Source of the DNA: Xenorhabdus doucetiae
GTDB taxonomy: Bacteria > Pseudomonadota > Gammaproteobacteria > Enterobacterales > Enterobacteriaceae
Assembly: GCF_000968195.1 (NCBI RefSeq)
Contig: NZ_FO704550.1
Coordinates: 1,116,001-1,180,000, forward strand
Length of the DNA: 64,000 bases
Reading direction: 5' to 3'
Below, piece by piece: positions 16,825-24,329 of the stretch. Below the pieces are notes generated by a model that was given only the letters and a program-made list of their open reading frames with translations, was not told the DNA's origin and made no database searches. Numbering within the stretch: position 1 is the first letter of the stretch; each line of letters opens with the position of its first letter. The position numbers and the translations under genes were made by a program.

Positions 16825-17372
16825 GTGGGGTAAAGGAAAATATCATTCGGGGTGAGGTGTATGTATTGGCCGACAATATTGATACTGACCAGATCCTCTC
16901 AGCCGAATACCTCAAAGTGAATCCTTCCACGCCGGAAGGCTATGCCCAATTGGCTTCGTTGGCGATGTGTGGATTGCCGGAAAGCTCACTGCCTTTCATT
17001 GATGAAAATGAGGGGAAAGCGAAATATCCGATCATCGTGGCAGGACAGAATTTTGGTTGTGGATCGTCGCGTGAGCACGCGGTGGCGGCATTAGGGGCTT
17101 CCGGAGTGAAAGCGGTTCTGGCTCAATCTTATGCCCGTATATTCTTCCGCAATTGCGTATCAACCGGGCAGTTATTGCCCGTGGCAGGGCAAGAGCGTTT
17201 GTGTGACAAATTAGTGACGGGGGACAGTATTGAGATTGATATCGAAAACCAGACCGTGATGCTGCTGAAAAATGGTGAGAAATATCAAACTGATCCGATT
17301 GGTGAACTGGCCAATATTGTCTCTGCCGGCGGGCTGTTTGCTTACGCGCGGGCGACAGGCAGGATTAAATAA
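16821..17372 (+). CDS. Aconitase-family dehydratase, small subunit (LeuD-like)
   Basis: A 183-residue swivel-domain subunit that completes the active site of the preceding protein. DNIDTDQIL and FGCGSSREHA (GCGSSR at 79-84) are family motifs. The substrate-recognition loop reads EYLKVNP (Y30-L31-K32); in this superfamily the residues after YL help decide substrate, and YLK differs from the YLRT of homoaconitases. The length fits the archaeal-type LeuD subgroup (about 165-190) rather than E. coli LeuD (201). It is translationally coupled to the large subunit. Confidence 0.88.
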   Translation: MSGVKENIIRGEVYVLADNIDTDQILSAEYLKVNPSTPEGYAQLASLAMCGLPESSLPFIDENEGKAKYPIIVAGQNFGCGSSREHAVAALGASGVKAVLAQSYARIFFRNCVSTGQLLPVAGQERLCDKLVTGDSIEIDIENQTVMLLKNGEKYQTDPIGELANIVSAGGLFAYARATGRIK

Positions 17373-17380
17373 TGTTGAAA

Positions 17381-17406
17381 ATAGCCATTTTTTAATAAAT
17401 GGCTAT
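17381..17406 (+). terminator. Hairpin after the dehydratase pair
   Basis: ATAGCCATTT (17381-17390), loop of six, AAATGGCTAT (17397-17406): a perfect 10-bp stem. No clear T run follows, so termination is likely but weak. Confidence 0.55.
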
Positions 17407-17473
17407 TCAATATCGTGACGGCGGTGTATTGCTGAACTCATGATTAAGTTACTTAACCCGAATTTCAAATATA

Positions 17474-18268
17474 ATGGATTTTACTGATAAAATTAAGCTG
17501 GATTCAGTGATGGAACAACAATACGTAACTCTTGCTGATAGGTTATCAACCTTTTTTCAACAATGGCCACAAGGCGTTGTGAATATTAGCGAGAATAAGA
17601 AAGAATCAATTAATATTGATGTAGACCAATTGGCTAATTTTTTTAGCAATCTTTCGGAACCACTTAAAGCGGTGCGAAATCGTTCACTCTTTTTCGATCC
17701 ATGGGAGGTTGCAGGGCTTAAACGTAAAGAAGTTCGCAATACTTCTGTTCTTGCATGGTTACTAGATCCTCAGGGTACTCATGGCTTTGGCGATTTACCA
17801 CTAAAGGCACTACTACAAATAATACGTACATCCCAAAAAGCGATTTTTCCTGTCGACTTTCATCGTTATTGCCGTGTGCAGGTTGAAACCAATCCCTGTG
17901 GAGACAGTGCTAATCGTGTTGATATTGAAATCGATGCTGGTAATTTTTTCTTATTGATAGAGGTGAAAATTGACGCAGCTGAACAAGATAAACAAATTGA
18001 ACGTTATTGTTTGGATGCTGAAAAACGGGCGGGAGAACGCCCTTGGGCCGTGGTCTTTTTAACTCCTCATGGGAAAGAATCATTAACATTGAGGGCAGAT
18101 AACAACGACCATATCTCTTGCCTTTCATGGCGTTATCTTGCGGCAAATCTGGAAGCGATGATGAAAGAATATTATCAACATACTGTTACAACCAACGATA
18201 TTTCACCTACAAGAATAGTGGCAGCTCATGCCGCTTTTTGTTTTCTTGAACGTATGCGAAAATTTTAA
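17474..18268 (+). CDS. PD-(D/E)XK nuclease family protein (PDDEXK_4-like)
   Basis: A 264-residue protein with a restriction-endonuclease-like core: D150 in NRVDIEID, then E163-V-K165 in LLIEVKID, then the following helix EQDKQIERYC. The preceding block VRNTSVLAWLLDPQGTHGFGD is typical of PDDEXK_4 proteins. It should cut nucleic acid, but its target is unknown. Many relatives are single chains of 400 residues or more; here the chain stops near 264 and a second gene starts 14 bases on. A 13-bp palindrome TTAAGTTACTTAA (17444-17456) sits just upstream and could be an operator. The RBS is weak. Base use is more AT-rich than the dehydratase pair, suggesting transfer. Confidence 0.8.
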   Translation: MDFTDKIKLDSVMEQQYVTLADRLSTFFQQWPQGVVNISENKKESINIDVDQLANFFSNLSEPLKAVRNRSLFFDPWEVAGLKRKEVRNTSVLAWLLDPQGTHGFGDLPLKALLQIIRTSQKAIFPVDFHRYCRVQVETNPCGDSANRVDIEIDAGNFFLLIEVKIDAAEQDKQIERYCLDAEKRAGERPWAVVFLTPHGKESLTLRADNNDHISCLSWRYLAANLEAMMKEYYQHTVTTNDISPTRIVAAHAAFCFLERMRKF

Positions 18269-18282
18269 GAAAAGGAAAATAT

Positions 18283-18927
18283 ATGACCCTATACAATGAG
18301 AAAGAGCGTCAGGCCGGTGCTATGATTCTGTCACAGTTAAAAATGTTTAATGAAGCTGTTGTTGTATTTGAGAATCAGGTTGACCCTGCTTTCTGGAAAG
18401 GTTTTGATAAATGCATTGATCATTTTTTAAAAGACAATGGCTGGGTTGGTGAGGCCAAATTTGAACAAAAAGAATCATGCTGGCTTTCCCCAAAAAATTG
18501 GGAAACAGAAGTTGATAGTTGGAAATATTGGTTTGAAACTCATTTTACTGAGTGCGAAGAGAATGATTATTATTTGGCTATAATAACAAATACAGGGATA
18601 GAACAAGCAGAATTTGGTTTGATGTTTAAAATGAACGCTGGCTATTTTGGCGGGCAAAAAAAACTCAACGCTTATACTAATGGCATTACCCAAGAATACC
18701 GTGATCAACTCATAAAAATGGGATTTGATGATCGCGGAAAAGGTAACTTTTTCCTCCCTGTTACGCTAGATGCGAATCAACTTGCCGAATGTTGGCAAGA
18801 GTATGGTGCTTTTCCTGAGGATAATGACGTATTCTCTCCATTAAGGGACGCCCTTGAAAAGTTGCGCCAATCATCCATTATTTTTGATGCGATTTTTTCA
18901 TCTTCTAATGAAAAAAACACAGACTGA
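18283..18927 (+). CDS. Unknown protein paired with the PD-(D/E)XK nuclease
   Basis: A 214-residue acidic, aromatic-rich protein that I do not recognise. It starts 14 bases after the nuclease stop with AGGAAAA ahead, so the two are co-transcribed. No signal peptide, membrane segment or known catalytic motif is seen. Notable text: FWKGFDKCIDHFLKDNGW, YYLAIITNTGIEQAEFGL and FDAIFSSS at the end. It may be the C-terminal half of a longer PDDEXK_4 protein encoded separately, or a partner or antitoxin. The pair may be a defence or anti-plasmid cassette; that is inference from context only. Confidence 0.7.
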   Translation: MTLYNEKERQAGAMILSQLKMFNEAVVVFENQVDPAFWKGFDKCIDHFLKDNGWVGEAKFEQKESCWLSPKNWETEVDSWKYWFETHFTECEENDYYLAIITNTGIEQAEFGLMFKMNAGYFGGQKKLNAYTNGITQEYRDQLIKMGFDDRGKGNFFLPVTLDANQLAECWQEYGAFPEDNDVFSPLRDALEKLRQSSIIFDAIFSSSNEKNTD

Positions 18928-19092
18928 TTTGCTTCGATTGTTTACGTTAAGGTAGTGGCAGCATCATGGTTATTACCTTAATGCTATATCGAAACTCACC
19001 TATGCACTTTCTTGAATGACTTTCATAAAAATGCTTAAGTGAGTAGTGTTAAGATACAAAAAGCTATTCCAAATGGGTTATGTATTAAATAG
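18928..19092. other. Spacer before the transposase remnant, no gene seen
   Basis: Short decayed sequence. TTAAGGTA (18947-18954) and TACCTTAA (18974-18981) form an 8-bp inverted repeat with a 19-base loop shortly after the preceding stop. Otherwise nothing is identifiable. Confidence 0.35.
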
Positions 19093-19272
19093 TTAGTTGC
19101 TGTGATATGCTCTCGGTTTTTTTCTAAGCTTATTCCTTTGACTCGGTGCGCCGCAATCACATTGTTTCAGCATATTTAAAACAAAACGCCATAATAATGC
19201 CAAATTCTCAATGGTTCTATCCAGAACGATACGTGAATCATCTTCTTTAAAAAACACATCAAGAAGTTTCAT
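19093..19272 (-). pseudogene. ISAs1-family transposase remnant (C-terminal end)
   Basis: Read on the minus strand, an open stretch of 59 codons includes LLDVFFKEDDSRIVLDRTIE followed by LALLWRFVLNMLKQ, which matches the C-terminus of ISAs1 (H-repeat associated) transposases (LDVxFxEDxSRI...NxALxRxxALNLLK). Upstream in the same frame the sequence is interrupted by stops (REHTF*LIY*), and the rest of the transposase is missing. It is too short for most gene finders. It marks an old insertion beside the nuclease cassette and the unknown gene at 19509. Confidence 0.75.
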
Positions 19273-19508
19273 TCAATAGATGAGCTAAAAAGTATGCTCG
19301 CGCCCTGCTGAGTCAATAAACAAGAGCAGTATGATTGACAGTACAGGATAGTTTATGTTTACTGATACGATATTTCACGTTAAGGAAGCGGCATGAATAT
19401 TATTTCGATTATTAATCAAAAAGTTAATTTTTCATTCTATTTAAATTACGTTTAAATACATGCTGTATAATAAATTTTAATTATCAATGTGTGAGCAGGG
19501 GTAACAAT
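19273..19508. other. Spacer after the transposase remnant
   Basis: AT-rich sequence (over 70% A+T towards 19400-19480) leading to the next gene. It may hold further decayed insertion-sequence material near 19300-19330, not assignable. The RBS AGGGG (19497-19501) at its end belongs to the 19509 gene. Confidence 0.35.
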
Positions 19509-20243
19509 ATGCCTTTCACTCCTCCTTTTAGAAACCAATTTTATATTGGTGATTTGATTTATGGATTAGCTAAGGATAGGCAGAAATACTGTAACAGAGT
19601 GAACAGCTTTACCGCCGCTGGCGCTCATGATAAACAGCGCGGTAATCCTCCTATCTACATAGATCGTTATTTAATCCAAAGAGAAATAAAACCTTCAAAC
19701 AACCCTGAATACATGAAAGATGTTAACTATGACACATATAAAAAAGATTTTTTTGGGCACCTAAAGTCTGAATCAGCTCATCAATATAATAATGTTGCGA
19801 CAAACCCTCATCGCGGTCATCAGTGTAAAGAGGAACAATATATTGATATATGTCAGCGGGACGTTGGGCGAAAATGTAAAGGGGGATTATCATGGATAAG
19901 CACAGGTAATAGCCCGTTAGTTAAGGATATACATGTTCATTTTATATTGGATAATATTAATATGATATCCCTTATTCAAAAAAAGGATCAGAAAAGCATC
20001 ACTGGAAAAGAGTTAAGATGGATTTTCAGAAATAAGAATGATCCCAGAGTCGCTGCAAAAATTCAATTTTGGGATGATGGAGAACCCACTTCGCCACCCT
20101 GGATATCAGCGAATGGATGGTGGCATCGTTTTTTTGGTGACGAAAGTCATGTATGGGAAGAATATGAAAAACATTTACAAGAAAAAGCACAGAGAGAGGA
20201 TGAACGATATCAATCTTTAGCCCAATTATTCAATATACCTTGA
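19509..20243 (+). CDS. Unknown 244-residue protein, possible orphan toxin or effector
   Basis: I do not recognise this protein with confidence. The start at 19509 has AGGGG seven bases ahead; a GTG at 19491 is less likely. No signal peptide or membrane segment is present. The middle is rich in Asn, Lys and His with Cys pairs (HQCKEEQYIDICQRD, KCKGGLSW). The C-terminal third, DIHVHFILDNINM then SITGKELRWIFRN then KIQFW, has the feel of toxin modules carried at the ends of Rhs/polymorphic toxins in this bacterial group, from memory only. AT-rich base use and the neighbouring transposase remnant suggest horizontal gain. It ends with a predicted coiled-coil-like helix (EEYEKHLQEKAQREDERY). Confidence 0.6.
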   Translation: MPFTPPFRNQFYIGDLIYGLAKDRQKYCNRVNSFTAAGAHDKQRGNPPIYIDRYLIQREIKPSNNPEYMKDVNYDTYKKDFFGHLKSESAHQYNNVATNPHRGHQCKEEQYIDICQRDVGRKCKGGLSWISTGNSPLVKDIHVHFILDNINMISLIQKKDQKSITGKELRWIFRNKNDPRVAAKIQFWDDGEPTSPPWISANGWWHRFFGDESHVWEEYEKHLQEKAQREDERYQSLAQLFNIP

Positions 20244-20347
20244 TGCTATACGCAATTAATTTGAAAATGCAGGTTTTAAAATTTGAAAGTTATTGTTTCG
20301 CATCGGTTCATTCATATATTTCTATAGACGATGGGTATAACCAATAA

Positions 20348-20379
20348 AAACTGCACCTTTTAATTTCAAGGTGCAGTTT
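20348..20379. terminator. Bidirectional terminator
   Basis: AAACTGCACCTT (20348-20359), an 8-base loop, AAGGTGCAGTTT (20368-20379): a perfect 12-bp stem with A/T runs on both sides. It lies between the unknown gene and hemW, which converge. Confidence 0.85.
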
Positions 20380-20384
20380 ATTTG

Positions 20385-21515
20385 TTAAAGAAACAGTTCC
20401 AATAAGGAATTCAGGAATAACTTTCCGTGCTGGGTAATTTGCCAGTGTGTCTCGCTTTCAGTGACATAACCTTTAGCCAAGGCTTCATCCATTTGTCGGC
20501 GAATGGCACTTTCTGGCAATCCGGTAAAATCGCTGAAATCCTGACGTGGCATGGATTCCAGCAAACGAAAACGATTCATGAAAAATTCAAACGGACGATC
20601 AACATTATCGACCGGATTTTGTTGATCCAAATAACGCCCCTGCATATAACCGCGCGGATGCCTGGTTTTCACGGTACGGAGAATGCGGCCATCGGCAAAC
20701 GAAATCTTGCCGTGGGCACCACAACCAATGCCTAAGTAATCACCGAAACGCCAATAATTGAGATTATGCTGACATTGATAACCCGGTTTGGCATAGGCCG
20801 ACGTCTCATATTGTTGGTAACCCGCTGCCGTCAATAATTGATGGCCTTGGGAAAAAATATCCCACAGCGCATCATCATCCGGTAACACCGGCGGGCGAGA
20901 GCCAAAACTCGTATTGGGTTCAATCGTCAGTTGATACCAAGACAGGTGTGGCGGCGATAGTTCAATCGCCTGCCGCAAATCATTCAGGGCTTCATTAAGT
21001 GTCTGGTTGGGCAAACCGTGCATCAAATCCAGATTGAAGCTGCGCAATCCAAGTCCATCAGCCAATTTTGCCGCCCGTTTAGCCTCTTCCGGGCCGTGGA
21101 TACGGCCTAAACGGATCAGTTTATCGGAACCGAAACTTTGTACCCCGATAGAAATTCGATTGATCCCCGCTTGCTGATAAGCATGGAAACGATCGGCTTC
21201 AACGGTGCCCGGATTGGCTTCCATGGTAATCTCTGCCTGTGGTGAGAGTGACAACGAATCCCTGACGCCATCCAACAATCGCTGCATCCCTTCGGCACTT
21301 AACAGGCTCGGTGTTCCGCCACCGATAAAAATTGTTGAAACCTCACGATCACCAATCATCGGCAGATCCGCCTGCAAATCCGCCAATAGATGATCAACAT
21401 ATTCCTGATGCGGTACATCGCCTTTTAAGGCATGTGAATTGAAATCACAATAAGGGCATTTTTGCACGCACCACGGAATATGAATATAAAGACTCAGTGG
21501 TGGCAACTTAAGCAT
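20385..21515 (-). CDS. hemW: Heme chaperone / radical SAM protein HemW
   Basis: A 376-residue radical-SAM protein related to HemN but acting as a heme-binding chaperone that delivers heme to respiratory enzymes. The cluster motif is C16-x3-C20-x2-C23 (PWCVQKCPYCDF). GGGTPSLL and ISIGVQSF are family blocks, and a HemN_C domain ends the chain. It overlaps rdgB by 8 bases, as in E. coli, so the two are co-expressed. It is the first core gene after the accessory block. Confidence 0.95.
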   Translation of the reverse strand: MLKLPPLSLYIHIPWCVQKCPYCDFNSHALKGDVPHQEYVDHLLADLQADLPMIGDREVSTIFIGGGTPSLLSAEGMQRLLDGVRDSLSLSPQAEITMEANPGTVEADRFHAYQQAGINRISIGVQSFGSDKLIRLGRIHGPEEAKRAAKLADGLGLRSFNLDLMHGLPNQTLNEALNDLRQAIELSPPHLSWYQLTIEPNTSFGSRPPVLPDDDALWDIFSQGHQLLTAAGYQQYETSAYAKPGYQCQHNLNYWRFGDYLGIGCGAHGKISFADGRILRTVKTRHPRGYMQGRYLDQQNPVDNVDRPFEFFMNRFRLLESMPRQDFSDFTGLPESAIRRQMDEALAKGYVTESETHWQITQHGKLFLNSLLELFL

Positions 21516-22107
21516 TACGCAGGGCTTCCAGCAACATGGCTAATGCCTTTCCCCGGTGTGACACGGTATTTTTTTGTTCACGCGTAAGTTCAGCGGCGGT
21601 ACAGTTAAATTCTGGCGCGTAAAAAATCGGATCGTAACCAAAACCGCCTTTTCCTGCCGGTTCACGGGTGATCCTGCCCGACCAGCGACCGTGAAATACC
21701 AACGGAGTCGGATCTTCGGCATGGCGCAAGAAAACCAGCACACAATTGAACTGAGCCTGACGCTGCTCATCAGGCACATCGCGCAGGGCGGCCAGTAATT
21801 TTTGCAGATTCTCCTGATCGGAAGCCTCATGACCGGCATAACGGGCGGAATAAATGCCCGGCGCACCGCCCAATGCATCCACTGATAATCCTGAATCATC
21901 TGCAATTGCCGGTAAGCCGGTCACTGCGGCAGCATGGCGGGCTTTGATGATGGCGTTTTCAATGAAAGTGAGACCCGTTTCATCGGCTGAATCAACGCTC
22001 AATTCGGTTTGGGCGATAATCTCCAAACCAAAATCAGCCAATAAATCCGCCAGTTCGCGTACCTTACCGGCATTTCCCGTGGCGAGAACAACTTTTTGCA
22101 TTGCCAT
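21508..22107 (-). CDS. rdgB: dITP/XTP pyrophosphatase
   Basis: A 199-residue house-cleaning enzyme (E. coli 197) that hydrolyses dITP, dXTP and ITP to keep them out of DNA. Motifs: VVLATGNAGKVREL for the substrate phosphate, IADDSGLSVDALGGAPGIYSAR for metal and base, FGYDPIF and SHRGKA near the end. The yggU gene that lies between yggT and rdgB in E. coli is missing here; instead there is a short spacer with a 13-base sequence repeated at 22118 and 22133. Confidence 0.96.
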   Translation of the reverse strand: MAMQKVVLATGNAGKVRELADLLADFGLEIIAQTELSVDSADETGLTFIENAIIKARHAAAVTGLPAIADDSGLSVDALGGAPGIYSARYAGHEASDQENLQKLLAALRDVPDEQRQAQFNCVLVFLRHAEDPTPLVFHGRWSGRITREPAGKGGFGYDPIFYAPEFNCTAAELTREQKNTVSHRGKALAMLLEALRNA

Positions 22108-22117
22108 TTATTTTATT

Positions 22118-22145
22118 AACCTATGTATCTAAAACCTATGTATCT
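22118..22145. repeat. Short tandem duplication upstream of rdgB
   Basis: AACCTATGTATCT occurs at 22118-22130 and again at 22133-22145, a 15-base period. It sits in the rdgB-yggT spacer. Similar 14-17 base duplications occur at five other gene boundaries in this window. Confidence 0.7.
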
Positions 22146-22164
22146 CATTGATCGATTTATCTCA

Positions 22165-22728
22165 TTAACCGGCGAAGATGGAGGCTAGCCAGTTCATCAC
22201 ATCGTAACGCAGGGCATTGAGTGCGTAGAGAATGAGAATGACAATCATGGCAGAGAAATCAAGGCCGCCCATAGAAGGAATAATGCGGCGGATAGGTGCC
22301 ATTAGCGGCTCGGTCAATTGAATCAGTACATAGTCCACCGGATTGCGTCCCTGACTGATCCAACTCAATAACGCGCGGGCGATCACCAACCAGAATACCA
22401 GCTTGCCGGCTGCCGTCAGTAACTCAACCACCCCAACCAAGAATATGGCAGCAGAAGGAATGAGAAATTGCCCGGTCGTTAACCAGATAGGCAACAAGAA
22501 CTTGAGAATAACGAGCAGGTAGGCAAGCAGCACAGACGCTGTATCGATAGGACCCACGGCAGGAATAAACCGGCGTAATGGGCGCACCACAGGCTGGGTG
22601 ATTTTGACGATAAACTGGGCAAAGGGATTATAGAAATCACAACGTGCCCACTGCATCCAGACACGCAGCAGTAAAACCGTAGTATAGAGAGCCAGAACGG
22701 TAAAAAAGAGAAAGTTTAAGAATTGCAT
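22165..22728 (-). CDS. yggT: YggT family membrane protein
   Basis: A 187-residue inner-membrane protein with two YGGT repeats, each with a hydrophobic pair around QPVVRPLRRFIPAVGPID and EPLMAPIRRIIPSMGGLD. In E. coli it has been linked to osmotic shock and potassium handling; the molecular role is unknown. It lies downstream of proC and yggS in one minus-strand run, the order common in many gamma-proteobacteria. Confidence 0.93.
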   Translation of the reverse strand: MQFLNFLFFTVLALYTTVLLLRVWMQWARCDFYNPFAQFIVKITQPVVRPLRRFIPAVGPIDTASVLLAYLLVILKFLLPIWLTTGQFLIPSAAIFLVGVVELLTAAGKLVFWLVIARALLSWISQGRNPVDYVLIQLTEPLMAPIRRIIPSMGGLDFSAMIVILILYALNALRYDVMNWLASIFAG

Positions 22729-22740
22729 GTAGCAGCCCTG

Positions 22741-22765
22741 ATTGAATTAAACCCATTGAATTAAA
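22741..22765. repeat. Short tandem duplication at the proC 3' end
   Basis: ATTGAATTAAA at 22741-22751 and 22755-22765, a 14-base period, spans the spacer and the end of proC. Confidence 0.6.
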
Positions 22766-23582
22766 ATAATTTTTCCATTTCCTGCGCCCGGCGGATTGCT
22801 CCCTGCATGGCACTGGACACAATCTCAGGCAGCTTGCCTTCATAAAAAATGCGCAGTGCTTCAGCCGTTGTACCGCCTTTAGATGTTACCTGCTCACGCA
22901 GGATAGCAAAAGGAAGATCTTTTTGCGTTTCAGCAAGTTTAGCTGAACCTATGGCAGCTTGCAGGACAAGTTCTCTGGCCGTTTCACTGTCGAAACCCAG
23001 CCGCTCCGCTTCTTGTTGCATCGATTCCATAAACAGGAAGAAATAAGCCGGGGCACTGCCTGCCACGGCGATAATCTCGTTAATCCCGTTTTCATCATTG
23101 ACCCAGCAAACTTTGCCGACGCTGCCCATTAATAACTCAGCGAACTCGCGATCCGGTTGCTCAACCTGTTCCGGCGCAAACAGACCGCTGACGCCTTGCC
23201 CGATAAGCGAAGGGGTATTGGGCATGATGCGGATAATATTGAGATTATCCTGCAAAAGCGCGTAAAAACGGGAGACGGGAATACCCGCCGCGATAGAAAG
23301 AACCAGTTTGTTACTGAAATTGACGTGCGGGTGCAGTGATGTACACACTTCCGCCATCATTTGCGGTTTAACCGCCAGAACAATGACATCAGCTTGTTGC
23401 GCGTAACGAATATTATCGCTTTGGCTATTAATGCCATACTCTTTTGCCAGTACATCACGGCGGGTTGTGCTTGGCGCACAGACCGTGATGAGTTCGGCTG
23501 GGTAACCTTTTCTGACTAATCCGGCAATGATGGCATGCGCCATATTTCCTGCGCCAATAAAGGTGATTTTACGATTTTTCAT
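22761..23582 (-). CDS. proC: Pyrroline-5-carboxylate reductase
   Basis: A 273-residue enzyme that makes the last step of proline synthesis, reducing pyrroline-5-carboxylate with NAD(P)H. The Rossmann motif IGAGNMAHAIIAGL opens the protein and the C-terminal signature EQVTSKGGTTAEALRIF is intact. In E. coli proC is elsewhere; here it lies between yggS and yggT, which is common outside the Escherichia group. The proline pathway also appears at the window end as proB. Spacing to yggS is 30 bases. Confidence 0.97.
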   Translation of the reverse strand: MKNRKITFIGAGNMAHAIIAGLVRKGYPAELITVCAPSTTRRDVLAKEYGINSQSDNIRYAQQADVIVLAVKPQMMAEVCTSLHPHVNFSNKLVLSIAAGIPVSRFYALLQDNLNIIRIMPNTPSLIGQGVSGLFAPEQVEQPDREFAELLMGSVGKVCWVNDENGINEIIAVAGSAPAYFFLFMESMQQEAERLGFDSETARELVLQAAIGSAKLAETQKDLPFAILREQVTSKGGTTAEALRIFYEGKLPEIVSSAMQGAIRRAQEMEKLF

Positions 23583-23612
23583 GAGATAACCTCGTTGACT
23601 AATTTAAGCGCG

Positions 23613-24308
23613 TCATGACCTGTACTGACGAGCCCCGAAGATGGCCGTTCCAATCCGAACCAGTGTCGAACCACAAGTAATCGCCGCGTCCATATCATCC
23701 GTCATGCCCATCGACAGTGTGTCAACGTGGGAATATTGCGCTTTGAGTTCCATAAAGGCGTGTTCCATCTGGCGAAAAACAGCTATCTGGCGTTCAATGT
23801 TGTTTTCCGGTGCTGGAATTGCCATCAATCCACGCAATGACAGATTAGGCAACGCATTAATTGTTGCGTCCAAGTCGGGTAACGCCTCCAGCAAAATGCC
23901 GGATTTGCTCTCTTCTCCACTAATATTAATTTGGATCAGGATATTGAGCGGCGGCATGTTTTCAGGACGTAGTTCATTTAACCTTTGGGCAATTTTTGCC
24001 CTGTCAATGGTATGGCACCAGGCAAAATTTTCGGCAACCAGACGGCACTTGTTGGATTGTAACGGACCAATAAAGTGCCAGACTAAATCGTCACGGTTGT
24101 TAAAGTGTTGGATCTTTTCCACTCCCTCCTGAACGTAATTCTCGCCAAATTCCCGCTGACCATGGGCTATGGCTTCTGCGATGGCGTCCACAGGTTTGGT
24201 TTTACTGACTGCAAGCAAGGTAATCTCTTTGGGAGAGCGTCCGCATTTTTGCGCTGCAAGGGCAATGCGGTTCCTGACATCGTGAAGATTTTGTTCGATA
24301 TTGTGCAT
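23613..24308 (-). CDS. yggS: YggS family pyridoxal-phosphate homeostasis protein
   Basis: A 231-residue PLP-binding TIM-barrel protein (E. coli 234). LLAVSKTKPVDAIAEA contains the PLP lysine, and HFIGPLQSNK, LSMGMTDDMDAAI and RIGTAIFGAR are conserved. It has no known catalytic activity and is needed for balanced vitamin B6 and amino-acid pools. It is first in the run yggS-proC-yggT, divergent from the pilT-like gene 21 bases away. Confidence 0.96.
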   Translation of the reverse strand: MHNIEQNLHDVRNRIALAAQKCGRSPKEITLLAVSKTKPVDAIAEAIAHGQREFGENYVQEGVEKIQHFNNRDDLVWHFIGPLQSNKCRLVAENFAWCHTIDRAKIAQRLNELRPENMPPLNILIQINISGEESKSGILLEALPDLDATINALPNLSLRGLMAIPAPENNIERQIAVFRQMEHAFMELKAQYSHVDTLSMGMTDDMDAAITCGSTLVRIGTAIFGARQYRS

Positions 24309-24329
24309 AATTGACTCAGGAGATAAAAA

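Noticed and set aside
15526..17372. Assignment as leuC and leuD of leucine synthesis
   Set aside because: Large-subunit length, small-subunit loop and context differ from enterobacterial LeuCD.
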